Positions 1-9,568 of a stretch of 64,000 nucleotides of DNA are shown piece by piece. Origin of the DNA: Microbacter margulisiae (GTDB lineage Bacteria > Bacteroidota > Bacteroidia > Bacteroidales > Paludibacteraceae); NCBI RefSeq assembly GCF_014192515.1, contig NZ_JACHYB010000001.1, forward strand, positions 992,001-1,056,000, read 5' to 3'. A program made the position numbers and the translations under genes. How positions within the stretch are numbered: position 1 is the stretch's first letter; every line of letters starts with the position of its first letter. The notes beneath the pieces are model-generated. The model saw only the letters and a list, made by a program, of their open reading frames with translations. It did not search any database and was not told where the DNA came from.

Positions 1-2
1 TT

Positions 3-1274
3 GGCATTTCTTATCAAATGCACGGATTGGTCATAATAGACAAGCAACAGCAGGTGCTTCGACCGTCTATTATTTGGTGCGATAGTCGTGCGGTTCCTTA
101 TGGCGAAAATGCTTTCAAAACTATTGGAAAAACAACATGTTTAGAACATTTGCTAAATTCTCCCGGTAATTTTACAGCGGCAAAACTTGCATGGATAAAA
201 CAACATGAACCGGAATTATATGACAAGATAGACAAGATTATGTTGCCCGGAGACTATATTGCCATGCGCATGACAGGTAAAGCGGTGACAACTATATCAG
301 GATTATCGGAAGGTATATTTTGGGATTTCAAAAAGAACTATATATCCAAACCTTTACTTGATTATTTCGGATTCTCATCTAATATCTTGCCTGATATTGT
401 ACCAACTTTTGGCATACAAGGAGAGCTTATGCCTCATATTGCCAAAGAACTAGGATTGGCAGCAGGAATTCCGGTAACATACCGGGCAGGTGATCAGCCT
501 AACAATGCTTTATCGCTTAATGTATTTAATCCAGGAGAAATAGCAGCCACAGCTGGAACTTCAGGCGTAGTGTACGGTGTTAATGCCCAAATAAATTACG
601 ATCCATTATCACGTGTCAACATGTTTGCCCATGTGAACCATTCTGTCGATCAACCTCGTTTAGGAGTATTGCTATGCATCAACGGTACAAGTATTCTCAA
701 CACATGGATTAAAAATAATGTGGCACCGGAGAATCTTAGTTACAAAGAAATTGATCAATTAGCCGCAACCGTTCCTGTCGGAGCGGCTGGATTATCCGTG
801 CTTCCTTTTGGGAATGGGGCGGAAAGAGTTTTGAGCAATAAAGAAACCGGCTGTTCAATAAACGGAATCAATTTCAACATTCACAGCAAAGCCCATGTCA
901 TACGTGCTGCACAAGAGGGAATTGCGTTCTCGTTCAAATATGGCATTGATATAATGAACAATTTGGGCATGGAAATCAAAGTAATTCGTGCCGGCAAAGC
1001 GAATATGTTCCTCAGTTCTTTGTTCCGTGAGACGCTTTCAACCATTACGGGAGCTACAATAGAACTTTATGATACTGACGGAGCTATAGGAGCAGCCAAG
1101 GGAGCAGGTATTGGCGTAGGAATCTTCAAAAATAATGAAGAAGCTTTTGCTTCGCTTACAAAAATGGAAACGATCACCCCAAACAGAAAACAAGAAGAAG
1201 CTGTTCATATTGCTTATGACAAATGGGAGAACACATTAAATACTGTTTTATCATCTTCGTGTACAGAAAAATAA
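3..1274 (+). CDS. xylB: Xylulokinase, 5' end outside the window
   Basis: FGGY-family kinase that phosphorylates D-xylulose to xylulose 5-phosphate in the cytoplasm, the second step of xylose catabolism. The reading frame is open from the first bases: codons before the first ATG at 18 read GISYQ, and GISYQMHG is the substrate-site region of xylulokinases, so the true start lies upstream. The sugar-binding WCDSRA segment, GDQPNNALS and TAGTSGVV (phosphate-binding part of the ATPase fold) follow, and the C-terminal GAIGAAKGAGIG closes the nucleotide site. About 80 N-terminal residues are missing. It is followed 52 bp later by xylA in the same direction, so co-transcription is likely. Confidence 0.95.
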   Translation, partial: GISYQMHGLVIIDKQQQVLRPSIIWCDSRAVPYGENAFKTIGKTTCLEHLLNSPGNFTAAKLAWIKQHEPELYDKIDKIMLPGDYIAMRMTGKAVTTISGLSEGIFWDFKKNYISKPLLDYFGFSSNILPDIVPTFGIQGELMPHIAKELGLAAGIPVTYRAGDQPNNALSLNVFNPGEIAATAGTSGVVYGVNAQINYDPLSRVNMFAHVNHSVDQPRLGVLLCINGTSILNTWIKNNVAPENLSYKEIDQLAATVPVGAAGLSVLPFGNGAERVLSNKETGCSINGINFNIHSKAHVIRAAQEGIAFSFKYGIDIMNNLGMEIKVIRAGKANMFLSSLFRETLSTITGATIELYDTDGAIGAAKGAGIGVGIFKNNEEAFASLTKMETITPNRKQEEAVHIAYDKWENTLNTVLSSSCTEK

Positions 1275-1326
1275 ATCAAAAATACACACAAAGACAATTT
1301 ATAAATCACATTAATCAAAAACTATC

Positions 1327-2649
1327 ATGAGTATTTTATTAGGGGATAAAGAATTTTTCCCAGGCATTGGCCAAATTAAATTTGAAGGAAAAGAAAGCAA
1401 AAATCCATTTGCATTTCGTTATTATGATGCTGAAAAAGTAGTTCTTGGACGCAAAATGAAAGATTGGTTGCGATTCTCGATGGCCTATTGGCATACATTA
1501 TGTGGAACAGGAGGCGATCCATTTGGACCAGGCACCAAAGTATTTCCGTGGGACGCAAAATCAAACGCCGTGGAAAGGGCTAAGGACAAAATGGATGCTG
1601 CATTTGAGTTCATGACCAAAATAGGCATAAACTACTATTGCTTTCATGACATTGACTTAGTCGATTCATCTTCATTCAATGAGTATGAAAAGAATCTGCA
1701 TGCAATTGTTGATTATGCAAAACAAAAGCAAGCTGCTTCGGGAGTTAAACTGCTTTGGGGTACAGCAAATGTCTTCAGTAATCCTCGTTTTATGAATGGA
1801 GCCGCCACAAATCCTGATTTTCAAGCAGTAGCATGCGCCGGATTTCAAATCAAAAATGCATTAGACGCTACTATCGCTTTAGGAGGTGAAAATTATGTGT
1901 TCTGGGGTGGACGTGAAGGTTATATGAGTTTGCTCAACACCAACATGAAGCTGGAAAAAGAAAATTTGGCCAGAATGCTCACCATGGCACGAGACTATGC
2001 AAGGGGACAAGGTTTCAAGGGGACTTTCTTTATAGAACCAAAACCAATGGAACCAACGAAACATCAATATGATGTAGATTCGGAAACTGTCATCGGATTC
2101 CTGCGAGCACATGGCCTTGACAAAGATTTCAAATTAAATATTGAAGTAAATCATGCCACTTTGGCCGGGCATTCATTTGAACATGAATTGCAGGCAGCAG
2201 TGGATGCAGGTATGCTTGGTTCGATAGATGCCAACCGCGGCGATGCTCAAAACGGATGGGATACTGATCAGTTTCCAATTGATATTTATGAACTAACACA
2301 GGCCTGGTTAATCATTCTTGAAGCAGGTGGATTAGTTGGGGGGACAAACTTTGATGCAAAGACACGTCGGAATTCGACAGATCTTGACGACATTTTCATT
2401 GCTCATATTGCAGGGATGGATGTGTTTGCCCGTGCATTAGAAACAGCAGCTACTATTCTTGAACAATCTGATTACAAGAAAATGCGTGCAGAACGTTATG
2501 CTTCTTTTAACAATGGAGAAGGAAAATTGTTTACTCAAAGCCAATTAACTCTGGAAGATTTGCATAAAATTGCACTTCGCGACGGAGAACCCAAACAAAT
2601 CAGTGGTAAACAAGAATTGTACGAAGCTCTAATTAATATGTATATCTAA
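1327..2649 (+). CDS. xylA: Xylose isomerase
   Basis: Interconverts D-xylose and D-xylulose; a metal-dependent TIM-barrel enzyme. Length (440 aa) matches the longer class II isomerases. The catalytic FHD motif lies in CFHDIDLVD near residue 105, metal-binding IEPKP near 236-240, and further metal ligands are seen in NHATLAGH and [14 protein letters not shown]. It sits between xylB and xylE, forming a complete xylose uptake and entry pathway. An inverted repeat and a -7-like box separate it from xylE, so the transporter may have its own expression control. Confidence 0.98.
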   Translation: MSILLGDKEFFPGIGQIKFEGKESKNPFAFRYYDAEKVVLGRKMKDWLRFSMAYWHTLCGTGGDPFGPGTKVFPWDAKSNAVERAKDKMDAAFEFMTKIGINYYCFHDIDLVDSSSFNEYEKNLHAIVDYAKQKQAASGVKLLWGTANVFSNPRFMNGAATNPDFQAVACAGFQIKNALDATIALGGENYVFWGGREGYMSLLNTNMKLEKENLARMLTMARDYARGQGFKGTFFIEPKPMEPTKHQYDVDSETVIGFLRAHGLDKDFKLNIEVNHATLAGHSFEHELQAAVDAGMLGSIDANRGDAQNGWDTDQFPIDIYELTQAWLIILEAGGLVGGTNFDAKTRRNSTDLDDIFIAHIAGMDVFARALETAATILEQSDYKKMRAERYASFNNGEGKLFTQSQLTLEDLHKIALRDGEPKQISGKQELYEALINMYI

Positions 2650-2662
2650 TTGATCGCTCTAA

Positions 2663-2698
2663 ATCTGCCGGTTTTAAATTGCCGGCAGATTATCTTTG
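2663..2698 (+). promoter_or_regulatory. Inverted repeat abutting a -7 box upstream of xylE
   Basis: Perfect 9-bp arms ATCTGCCGG (2663-2671) and CCGGCAGAT (2682-2690) enclose a 10-nt loop and are followed without a gap by TATCTTTG (2691-2698), which matches the Bacteroidota -7 consensus TAnnTTTG. There is no T-tract typical of an intrinsic terminator. It could be an operator or an attenuating or processing hairpin between xylA and xylE; no TTTG -33 box is seen at the expected place. Confidence 0.5.
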
Positions 2699-2737
2699 CC
2701 TTAATTCAAAAACCGGAAACTATTAAATTCATTTACA

Positions 2738-4405
2738 ATGTCATTCATAGACACATCATCGAAAAACACCGTAAGCTCTTACAATAAAGGGAATCCGGTC
2801 TATATTATGTTGCTGACTTTAGTAGCAACTTTGGGAGGTTTATTATTTGGATATGACACGGCTGTAGTTAATGGAGCAGAAAAATCATTGGTAGAATTTT
2901 ATATTTACAAAACGACAGCCACTGGATATAATTATGTATCAGATATTGTTTCAGTTATTAGCCAATATCGTCTGATGATGGTTATTGTATTATATCTTGT
3001 CTTTTTTATCATAAGTGGACAATTAATCAAACTGATGGGATTAAAGAAAGGAGGTATTGTCGGTATCCTGATTATTGCGATTTTTACCATATGGGCAGTA
3101 AATTTTCTTACCAAAGCAATTCCGACTAATCCGGCTGACATCAAAGATACGGCAGACGCTGTGAAGGGATTTGTCGTTGCCAGCGCGCTAATCGGATGTA
3201 TTATCGGAGGTGCTTTAGCAGGTTTTATCTCACGTGCTATTGGACGTAAAAACGGATTAATCATTGCAGCAGTAGCATTTTTCATTTCAGCCATCGGAGC
3301 CTGGCATCCTGAAAGTTTCAATATTTTCGGAACTTTAGACGTTTATGCTTTCGTGATCTTTCGGATTATTGGTGGCATTGGAGTTGGTATTGCATCTATG
3401 ATTTCGCCTATGTATATTGCAGAGATAGCACCTGCTAATAGTCGAGGAAAATTAGTATCATTCAACCAATTCGCCATCATTTTTGGCATGTTGGTTATCT
3501 ATTTTGTCAATTATTTCATAGCCAAACAAGGAAATGAACAATGGTTGGTTGCTACCGGATGGAGATGGATGTTTTTCTCAGGAGCTATCCCAGCTGGATT
3601 GTTCTTAATTCTTTTATTCTTTGTACCGGAAACACCCCGTTATCTTGCATTAAAAGGGAAAGATAGCCAAGCATTAAAAGTATTGGAAAAGATTGCTGGC
3701 AAAGACAGTGCCCCCACTGTACTGGAAGAAATCAAAAGTACGTTGCACGAAGTTAATGCTCCGTGGCTTTCATACGGGTTTCTGGTGATTTTTATTGGCA
3801 TCATGCTCTCTGTGTTTCAACAATTTGTAGGCATTAATGTCGTACTTTATTATGCAGGAAATATCTTCCGAAATATGGGTGCTTCTACAGATTCATCCCT
3901 TTTGCAAACTATTATCGTTGGCATTGTCAATCTGACATTCACAGTTGTTGCTATACTGACAGTAGATAAGTTTGGCCGTAAACCATTAATGATCATTGGC
4001 TCTATCGGCATGGCTATTAGCATGATCGCTCTTGGATTCACATTCTTCTCAGGACATGTTGGACTGTTAGCTTTGATCTTTATGCTTCTTTACACAGCAG
4101 CCTTTGCAATGAGTTGGGGTCCTGTTTGCTGGGTTTTACTGGCAGAAATTTTTCCGAATTCCATCAGGGGAGCAATGTCTATTGCAGTCGCTGCGCAATG
4201 GATTGCCAACTGGATAGTATCGCTAACATTCCCTATGATGAATGACAACACTTGGCTCACAAATCAATTCCATCATGGATTTTCATATTGGATATATGGA
4301 ATCATGGGAATTCTATCCGCTATATTTATGTGGAAGTTTGTCCCTGAAACAAAAGGGAAAAAGTTGGAAGAGATGGAGAGCCTTTGGAAAAAGAAAAACA
4401 AATAA
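2738..4405 (+). CDS. xylE: D-xylose:H+ symporter, MFS sugar porter family
   Basis: Inner-membrane sugar porter that brings in xylose. Signatures: GGLLFGYDTAVVNG in TM1, GFISRAIGRKNG (motif A variant) at about 162-173, GGIGVGIASMISPMYIAEIAP near TM4, FVPETPRYL, QQFVGINVVLYYA in TM7 and FVPETKGKKLEEM at the C-terminus. At 555 aa it is about 70 residues longer than typical XylE. The extra length is an insertion at roughly residues 50-142 between TM1 and TM2 that contains two hydrophobic stretches (about 79-97 and 105-127), so it may have 14 rather than 12 membrane helices. Third gene of the xyl cluster. Confidence 0.92.
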   Translation: MSFIDTSSKNTVSSYNKGNPVYIMLLTLVATLGGLLFGYDTAVVNGAEKSLVEFYIYKTTATGYNYVSDIVSVISQYRLMMVIVLYLVFFIISGQLIKLMGLKKGGIVGILIIAIFTIWAVNFLTKAIPTNPADIKDTADAVKGFVVASALIGCIIGGALAGFISRAIGRKNGLIIAAVAFFISAIGAWHPESFNIFGTLDVYAFVIFRIIGGIGVGIASMISPMYIAEIAPANSRGKLVSFNQFAIIFGMLVIYFVNYFIAKQGNEQWLVATGWRWMFFSGAIPAGLFLILLFFVPETPRYLALKGKDSQALKVLEKIAGKDSAPTVLEEIKSTLHEVNAPWLSYGFLVIFIGIMLSVFQQFVGINVVLYYAGNIFRNMGASTDSSLLQTIIVGIVNLTFTVVAILTVDKFGRKPLMIIGSIGMAISMIALGFTFFSGHVGLLALIFMLLYTAAFAMSWGPVCWVLLAEIFPNSIRGAMSIAVAAQWIANWIVSLTFPMMNDNTWLTNQFHHGFSYWIYGIMGILSAIFMWKFVPETKGKKLEEMESLWKKKNK

Positions 4406-4432
4406 ACACTCGTTTTTATTCATGCATGGTTT

Positions 4433-4470
4433 AGCCGTATTCAACAATTATTTTGGGTACGGCTTTTCTT
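4433..4470. terminator. Terminator between convergent xylE and MATE genes
   Basis: AGCCGTA (4433-4439) pairs with TACGGCT (4458-4464), followed by TTTCTTTT on the plus strand. It ends the xyl operon. Confidence 0.65.
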
Positions 4471-4474
4471 TTCA

Positions 4475-5797
4475 TTAAATCTTCTTTGTCTGCCAATTGC
4501 CTCGCTTCAAATAAACATAACTCATCGATCCGAGACCAACCCAATAGATTACTTCCGACAGCCAAGCGACAGCAACAGGTGCATGAAATATAAAATTGAC
4601 TGAATAGATAAACACCAGATAAACAATCATAACTATCAATTCAAACAACAAAGCTACCCGTGTATTGCCTGTCCCGGAAACAGCATTGAAATAAATATTG
4701 CCAAAAGAAAATACGACCAGAATTAAACAAAAAACATGTAACACTGGGACAGTGGCCAGCCTTAACACTAAATCATTGGTATAGATTGATGCAAACAATT
4801 GAGGGAAAAATGCAGTCAGTAAAACAACTGGGATGCTGATAAGGATGGTTAGCCTCTCTACACGACGTACCATGGGTAACACCTGAGAAACCCTACCTTC
4901 TCCCATTAAATTGCTGACCAACGTACTAACGGTAATACCAAATGTTATTACAGGAAGACCTAAAAGCGAATATAAACTCCGGATAATATTCGAAACGGCA
5001 AGAGGTTGTTCTCCTGATTTTTCGATAAATACAAAGAAGAGAAACCAGGTTGAAATAGATATAAATGACTGCAACATCATAAAAAGGGAAACGTCTAAGA
5101 TCTCCCTAATCACATGAATTCGAATTTGATTAAATCGGAATAGTTTATAAATATCAATATGCACAAATGACACGGTATATCCAACAAAAAAGAGCATCGT
5201 AATAGCTTCTGAAAGTACAGAAGCCAATGCTGCCCCGGCAATTCCCATTCGTGCAAAACCAAAATGGCCGAATACCAGCGTATAGCTTAACAAAACATTG
5301 ACGCCCATAGTAATAAAACCACTGATTGTAAGAATACCTGTACGCATGACACCTACATAAAAAGCTCGAAACATCAAATTCACAAAAGCAAAGAAGAAGC
5401 CAAAAACACGATAATCCAAATAGATAACCGTGGCTGCATATATCTCTTTTGAGTGGATAAACATCCTCAATAAAGGCGATGTAAACCAATAAGATAAACT
5501 AAACACGACCAGTGAAAGGATGAAGGAAAATAAAACTCCCTGATTGAATATATCTCCCAAAGGAATAAAATTCTTTTCCCCATTACGTCTTCCCATAAGG
5601 ATCTGCGCTCCGTTAGCAAATCCCATCCCGACGACAAAGATTGCCATATAGAAAACGCCACCTAAAGCTGACGCCCCAAGTTCCACTTCTCCAATGCGTC
5701 CTAAAAAAGCAGAATCAGTAACATTCACCACGCTTTGTGCAAGCAAAGTCAAAAAGATAGGATATGAAAGCGAGAAAATGTTTTTATTGCTATACAT
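4475..5797 (-). CDS. MATE family efflux transporter
   Basis: Multidrug and toxic compound extrusion protein of 440 aa with about twelve hydrophobic helices. Opening residues NIFSLSYPIFLTLLAQSVVNVTDSAFLGRIGEVELGA-type sequence is the MATE N-terminal repeat, with the first helix and the conserved D in the TDSAFLGR segment; the MGFANGAQILMGRRNGE region matches the next conserved loop. Such proteins export cationic drugs or metabolites using Na+ or H+ gradients. The substrate cannot be deduced. It is transcribed alone, convergent with xylE, and is separated from the upstream SPOR gene by a strong terminator. Confidence 0.93.
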   Translation of the reverse strand: MYSNKNIFSLSYPIFLTLLAQSVVNVTDSAFLGRIGEVELGASALGGVFYMAIFVVGMGFANGAQILMGRRNGEKNFIPLGDIFNQGVLFSFILSLVVFSLSYWFTSPLLRMFIHSKEIYAATVIYLDYRVFGFFFAFVNLMFRAFYVGVMRTGILTISGFITMGVNVLLSYTLVFGHFGFARMGIAGAALASVLSEAITMLFFVGYTVSFVHIDIYKLFRFNQIRIHVIREILDVSLFMMLQSFISISTWFLFFVFIEKSGEQPLAVSNIIRSLYSLLGLPVITFGITVSTLVSNLMGEGRVSQVLPMVRRVERLTILISIPVVLLTAFFPQLFASIYTNDLVLRLATVPVLHVFCLILVVFSFGNIYFNAVSGTGNTRVALLFELIVMIVYLVFIYSVNFIFHAPVAVAWLSEVIYWVGLGSMSYVYLKRGNWQTKKI

Positions 5798-5842
5798 ACA
5801 AGAAAGGCATCGTTATCTGAGTTATCTAACAGGACGATAAAT

Positions 5843-5876
5843 AAAAAACCTAACAAACATATGTATTTGTTAGGTT
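5843..5876 (-). terminator. Terminator of the SPOR lipoprotein gene
   Basis: AACCTAACAAA (5847-5857) and TTTGTTAGGTT (5866-5876) form an 11-bp stem with an 8-nt loop; read on the minus strand it is followed by a T-run (A-run at 5843-5848 on the plus strand). Confidence 0.8.
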
Positions 5877-5934
5877 GAAATACAACTGAAAAATCACTCC
5901 TAAAAATGTATTTCAGAAATTCGATATAATACTA

Positions 5935-6438
5935 CTATTGACCAGCTTGTACCAATAACCAAGCACCAGGAAATCTGCCTTGAAGGCCTAATTTCTCTTG
6001 AGTAGCCTTAGCATAGTCATTAAACGAATCGTAGATCACCCGGAACATTCCATTCTTATTCACCACAATTGCTGGATCCTTCCCCTCTGCTTTTAGCGTA
6101 GCTGACAATCTTTGTGCATTTGATTGATTTTCAAAACTACCTACCACCACATTGTATTTCATGTGAATTGGATTTTGATTCGTTTCAGAAGGTGCCAGCG
6201 TAAATGATTCTGTTCTAACATTTTCGTTGGTAGTAGCCACAGGATTAGCAGGAGCCGGATTCTGAGAGGCAGTTGACGTTGTTGTTGAAGACGAAACCGT
6301 AGGAGACGTAATCTCTGTTGCAGGTTGACTTTGGGATACTGCCGGAGCTTTCTCATAGATTCCTGCCGGATGAAGCGTCTTACATGAACCCAACATTAAA
6401 GCAACAGGAATAATCAATAAATAAGCTGTTTTTTTCAT
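5935..6438 (-). CDS. SPOR-domain lipoprotein
   Basis: Small exported protein (167 aa from the ATG at 6438; an upstream in-frame TTG at 6444 is less likely). The signal peptide MKKTAYLLIIPVALMLGSC ends in a lipobox (LGSC). A Ser/Thr/Pro/Ala-rich linker follows, and the C-terminal ~70 residues (MKYNVVVGSFENQSNAQRL ... FRVIYDSFNDYAKA) form a SPOR domain, the family that binds denuded septal peptidoglycan. It is probably a periplasmic lipoprotein localising to division sites or cell wall; the exact role is unknown. Own terminator downstream. Confidence 0.88.
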   Translation of the reverse strand: MKKTAYLLIIPVALMLGSCKTLHPAGIYEKAPAVSQSQPATEITSPTVSSSTTTSTASQNPAPANPVATTNENVRTESFTLAPSETNQNPIHMKYNVVVGSFENQSNAQRLSATLKAEGKDPAIVVNKNGMFRVIYDSFNDYAKATQEKLGLQGRFPGAWLLVQAGQ

Positions 6439-6522
6439 TGTCAAAGTATTTTTAAAAGTAAAGGCTAGCTCTATTTAATGCTACAAATATGAGAATTTTA
6501 AACCAAAAGAGCAAATCAAAAA

Positions 6523-7914
6523 TTAATATCCGAGAATTTTCAGCATCGACTTGTAACTCTGCTCCTTAGCAAATAATTTCGTTACATATTCTCCTTGTTC
6601 ATCAACATCAATTACTACAACTTTCGGAGCAGGGATCAAGCAATGCTGAATGCCACCAAAACCACTAAGAGCTTCCTGATAAGCACCCATATGAAAAAAA
6701 CCTATGTATTGTTCATTGTTTTCAGAAATGGTTGGCAAAAACACAGCATTGGAATGAGCTTCCGCATTATAAAAATCTTCACTGTCGCAAGTCAGCCCCC
6801 CCAGATGAACCCGTTGATATTCCAGATCCCAATTATTGATTGCCAAAAAAACGTACCGCTGATCTATAGCCCATGTATCAGGAAGTGTAGTCATAAATGA
6901 GCTATCAATCATGTTCCATAATTCACGGTCGTTTTGTTGCTTCTGGTTGACAATGGAATAAAGCATTGCTCCGCTTTCACCTACGGTATAAGAACCAAAC
7001 TCGGTAAAAATATGAGGTTCGGGCACTTCATTTTGAGTGCAAGTATTTTTAATTTGCGCCACAATTTCTTCTGCCATATAATCATAATCATAAGGAAAAT
7101 CCAAATGTGTTTGAATGGGAAACCCTCCTCCAATATTCAAACTATCTAATTGCGGACAAATTTTCTTCAATTCACAATATAAATTGACAGCTTTATTTAA
7201 TTCATTCCAATAGTAGGCAGTGTCTTTGATACCAGTATTGATAAAAAAATGCAGCATTTTCAGCTCAACCTGAGGATTATTTTGGATCTTATCAACAAAA
7301 TATGGAATAATATCATTATAACGAATACCCAATCGTGAAGTATAAAAATCAAACTTGGGTTCTTCTTCTGAAGCGATCCGAATGCCTACTTTCACCGGCT
7401 GGTCAAAGTCCTTCAGTAAAAGATCCAGCTCAAACTTATTATCCAGAACAGGAATTACATTCTCAAATCCAACATTAATCAAGTTTTGAATATTCTCTAT
7501 ATATTGAGGCCTCTTAAACCCATTACATATGACATAAGTATCTGGTTTAAGATGACCAGTTTCAAATAAAGACTCCAATATATTAATGTCAAATGCAGAT
7601 GAAGTTTCTACATGAACACCATGTTTTAAAACCTCCTCCATAACAAAAGAAAAATGTGAGCTTTTCGTACAATAGCAGTAATGATATTCAGCATTATAAT
7701 CAACTTTGGCCATTGCCACATTGAACATCCTTCGCGCACGTTGTATATTTTTTGCGATTTTAGGCAAATAACTTATTCTCAACGGAGTACCATATTGTTT
7801 TATAATATCCATCAAAGGGATATTAAACCAATACAATTCATTATCCACTAGAGAAAACTCTTCATTCGGAAACTCAAAAGATTGTTCAATTAAATCAATA
7901 TACTTATTTTTCAT
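6523..7914 (-). CDS. speA: Arginine decarboxylase, fold III PLP enzyme (Bacteroidota short form)
   Basis: PLP-dependent decarboxylase of the alanine racemase/ornithine-DAP-arginine decarboxylase fold, 463 aa. The PLP lysine is K84 in YCYCTKSSHF, and the phosphate-binding glycine loop is GGGFP at about 262-266 (LNIGGGFPIQ). The C-terminal active-site Cys-Asp appears as TCDSEDFY. The N-terminal barrel ends and the C-terminal beta domain resumes around 380. Proteins of this type in Bacteroidota are annotated as arginine decarboxylase for agmatine/spermidine synthesis; carboxynorspermidine or diaminopimelate specificity cannot be excluded from sequence alone. Stands alone; about 0.27 kb separates it from the GT4 gene. 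Confidence 0.82.
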   Translation of the reverse strand: MKNKYIDLIEQSFEFPNEEFSLVDNELYWFNIPLMDIIKQYGTPLRISYLPKIAKNIQRARRMFNVAMAKVDYNAEYHYCYCTKSSHFSFVMEEVLKHGVHVETSSAFDINILESLFETGHLKPDTYVICNGFKRPQYIENIQNLINVGFENVIPVLDNKFELDLLLKDFDQPVKVGIRIASEEEPKFDFYTSRLGIRYNDIIPYFVDKIQNNPQVELKMLHFFINTGIKDTAYYWNELNKAVNLYCELKKICPQLDSLNIGGGFPIQTHLDFPYDYDYMAEEIVAQIKNTCTQNEVPEPHIFTEFGSYTVGESGAMLYSIVNQKQQNDRELWNMIDSSFMTTLPDTWAIDQRYVFLAINNWDLEYQRVHLGGLTCDSEDFYNAEAHSNAVFLPTISENNEQYIGFFHMGAYQEALSGFGGIQHCLIPAPKVVVIDVDEQGEYVTKLFAKEQSYKSMLKILGY

Positions 7915-8181
7915 GTCGTATATATATGAAATAGCTAAGTTAGATATTCAAATATTGCGCGATCTAATTCATTCACATTGACATAAAACAAACAAAGCAA
8001 ACATTCCTATGCTTCAATTTAATTTCATACCAAGAAATTTGAGAGCGCAAAATTAAACATATTAATTGAAATGCAATCGACAAAAATGAAAAAGCAATTC
8101 TTATAATAATCTAATAAGAAATGGCTTATTATTGCGAAATTGGATTGATCGAAAAGAAGAATAAGAGACTTGCTTGAATGC

Positions 8182-9441
8182 TTAGTGATATCCCAATACC
8201 TGATTATATATATTTCGTACTTTCTGTCCGGCATATTCCCATTTAATCGTGTTGATTTCTTTCAGTCCTTCTTCGTGTAAATGCCTGTACATTGCCGGGT
8301 ATTTGACAATTGAATACATGGCGTCGGACATTGCTTCTACATCCCAATAGTCAATTTTAATTGCATTAGTGAGAATTTCCGCACAACCGGATTGTTTGGA
8401 TATAATGGTAGGAGTCCCCACTTGCATGGCTTCTAATGGAGATATTCCAAAGGGTTCCGAAACAGATGGCATTACATAAGCATCGCTTTGAGCAAGCAAT
8501 TCATATACATCCCGGCCTTTCAAAAAGCCTGTAAAATGGAATCTGTCAGCAATACCACGTTCAGCAACCAAGCGTATCATAGCATTCATCATATCGCCAC
8601 TGCCTGCCATAACAAACTGAACATGTTTGGTTTTTTGCAAAACTCGTGCAGCAGATTCAACAAAATATTCAGGTCCTTTTTGCATAGTAATGCGCCCTAG
8701 AAATGTAATAATCTTATTCTTATGTGGTAGTTTTTTAAAGGTATCAACGTCTGACAAAGGTTCAACTGCATTATGCACCGTCGTCACCTTTCTCGGATCA
8801 ATATGATATTTATCAATTACAATATTGCGAGTCAGATCACTCACTGTAATAATATGATCAGCAGCATCCATTCCCCGTTTTTCTATATTATAAACAATAG
8901 GATTGACATTCCCCCTACTCCGGTCAAAGTCTGTTGCATGTACATGAATCACCAGAGGTTTGCCTGTAATCTGTTTGGCAAATATTCCGGCCGGATAAGT
9001 CAACCAATCGTGAGAATGAATAATATCGAATGAATATGTATGTGCAATTACGCTTGCCGCAGCCTCATAATTAGAAATTTCTTCCAATAGGTTATCCGGA
9101 TACCGTCCGGAAAAAGAGATGCATCCCAGCTCATTGGTTCCTATGCGTCTATAATCATAAAAAATATGATCACGCAAGTGATAAAATTCATCAGGTGACA
9201 TAAATTGACCCAATTGCTCTTGCACAAAATTCCAATCTACATCTTTCCAGACAACGGGGATAAAACAAGCACCAATAATTTTCAAATAACGCTGATTTTC
9301 ATCTCCATACGCTTTTGGAATTACGAATGTTATTTCCATATCCTGCTGCAAAGACATTCCTTTGGTTAAGCCATAACTAGCTGTACCTAAACCGCCTAAA
9401 ATATGAGGAGGAAATTCCCATCCGAACATCAGTGCTTTCAT
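8182..9441 (-). CDS. Glycosyltransferase family 4, probable alpha-glucan synthase partner of the debranching enzyme
   Basis: GT-B fold transferase of 419 aa. The N-terminal MFGWEFPPHILGGLGTAS is the glycogen/starch synthase-like opening with a GGLG nucleotide loop; IIHSHDWLTYPAG is the inter-domain motif; the C-terminal half has FLGRITMQKGPEYFVE, and the catalytic E-x7-E motif EPFGISPLEAMQVGTP. The glycogen debranching gene lies 127 bp upstream in the same direction, and this gene pair is common in Bacteroidota. This suggests a role in cytoplasmic glycogen or maltodextrin metabolism, though direct synthase activity is an inference. The GH57 amylase that often completes the cluster is not present here. 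Confidence 0.85.
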   Translation of the reverse strand: MKALMFGWEFPPHILGGLGTASYGLTKGMSLQQDMEITFVIPKAYGDENQRYLKIIGACFIPVVWKDVDWNFVQEQLGQFMSPDEFYHLRDHIFYDYRRIGTNELGCISFSGRYPDNLLEEISNYEAAASVIAHTYSFDIIHSHDWLTYPAGIFAKQITGKPLVIHVHATDFDRSRGNVNPIVYNIEKRGMDAADHIITVSDLTRNIVIDKYHIDPRKVTTVHNAVEPLSDVDTFKKLPHKNKIITFLGRITMQKGPEYFVESAARVLQKTKHVQFVMAGSGDMMNAMIRLVAERGIADRFHFTGFLKGRDVYELLAQSDAYVMPSVSEPFGISPLEAMQVGTPTIISKQSGCAEILTNAIKIDYWDVEAMSDAMYSIVKYPAMYRHLHEEGLKEINTIKWEYAGQKVRNIYNQVLGYH

Positions 9442-9568
9442 ATATTCGTGTATTAAATTGCTAGAAAAACGGGGTAATTAAAATTTTGAAGTAAGTGAGG
9501 CATAACAACCTCGAACATCGCTTAAGTTAGCTGAATTTGCTTATTTTAAATTATCTTTCTTCTCCATT

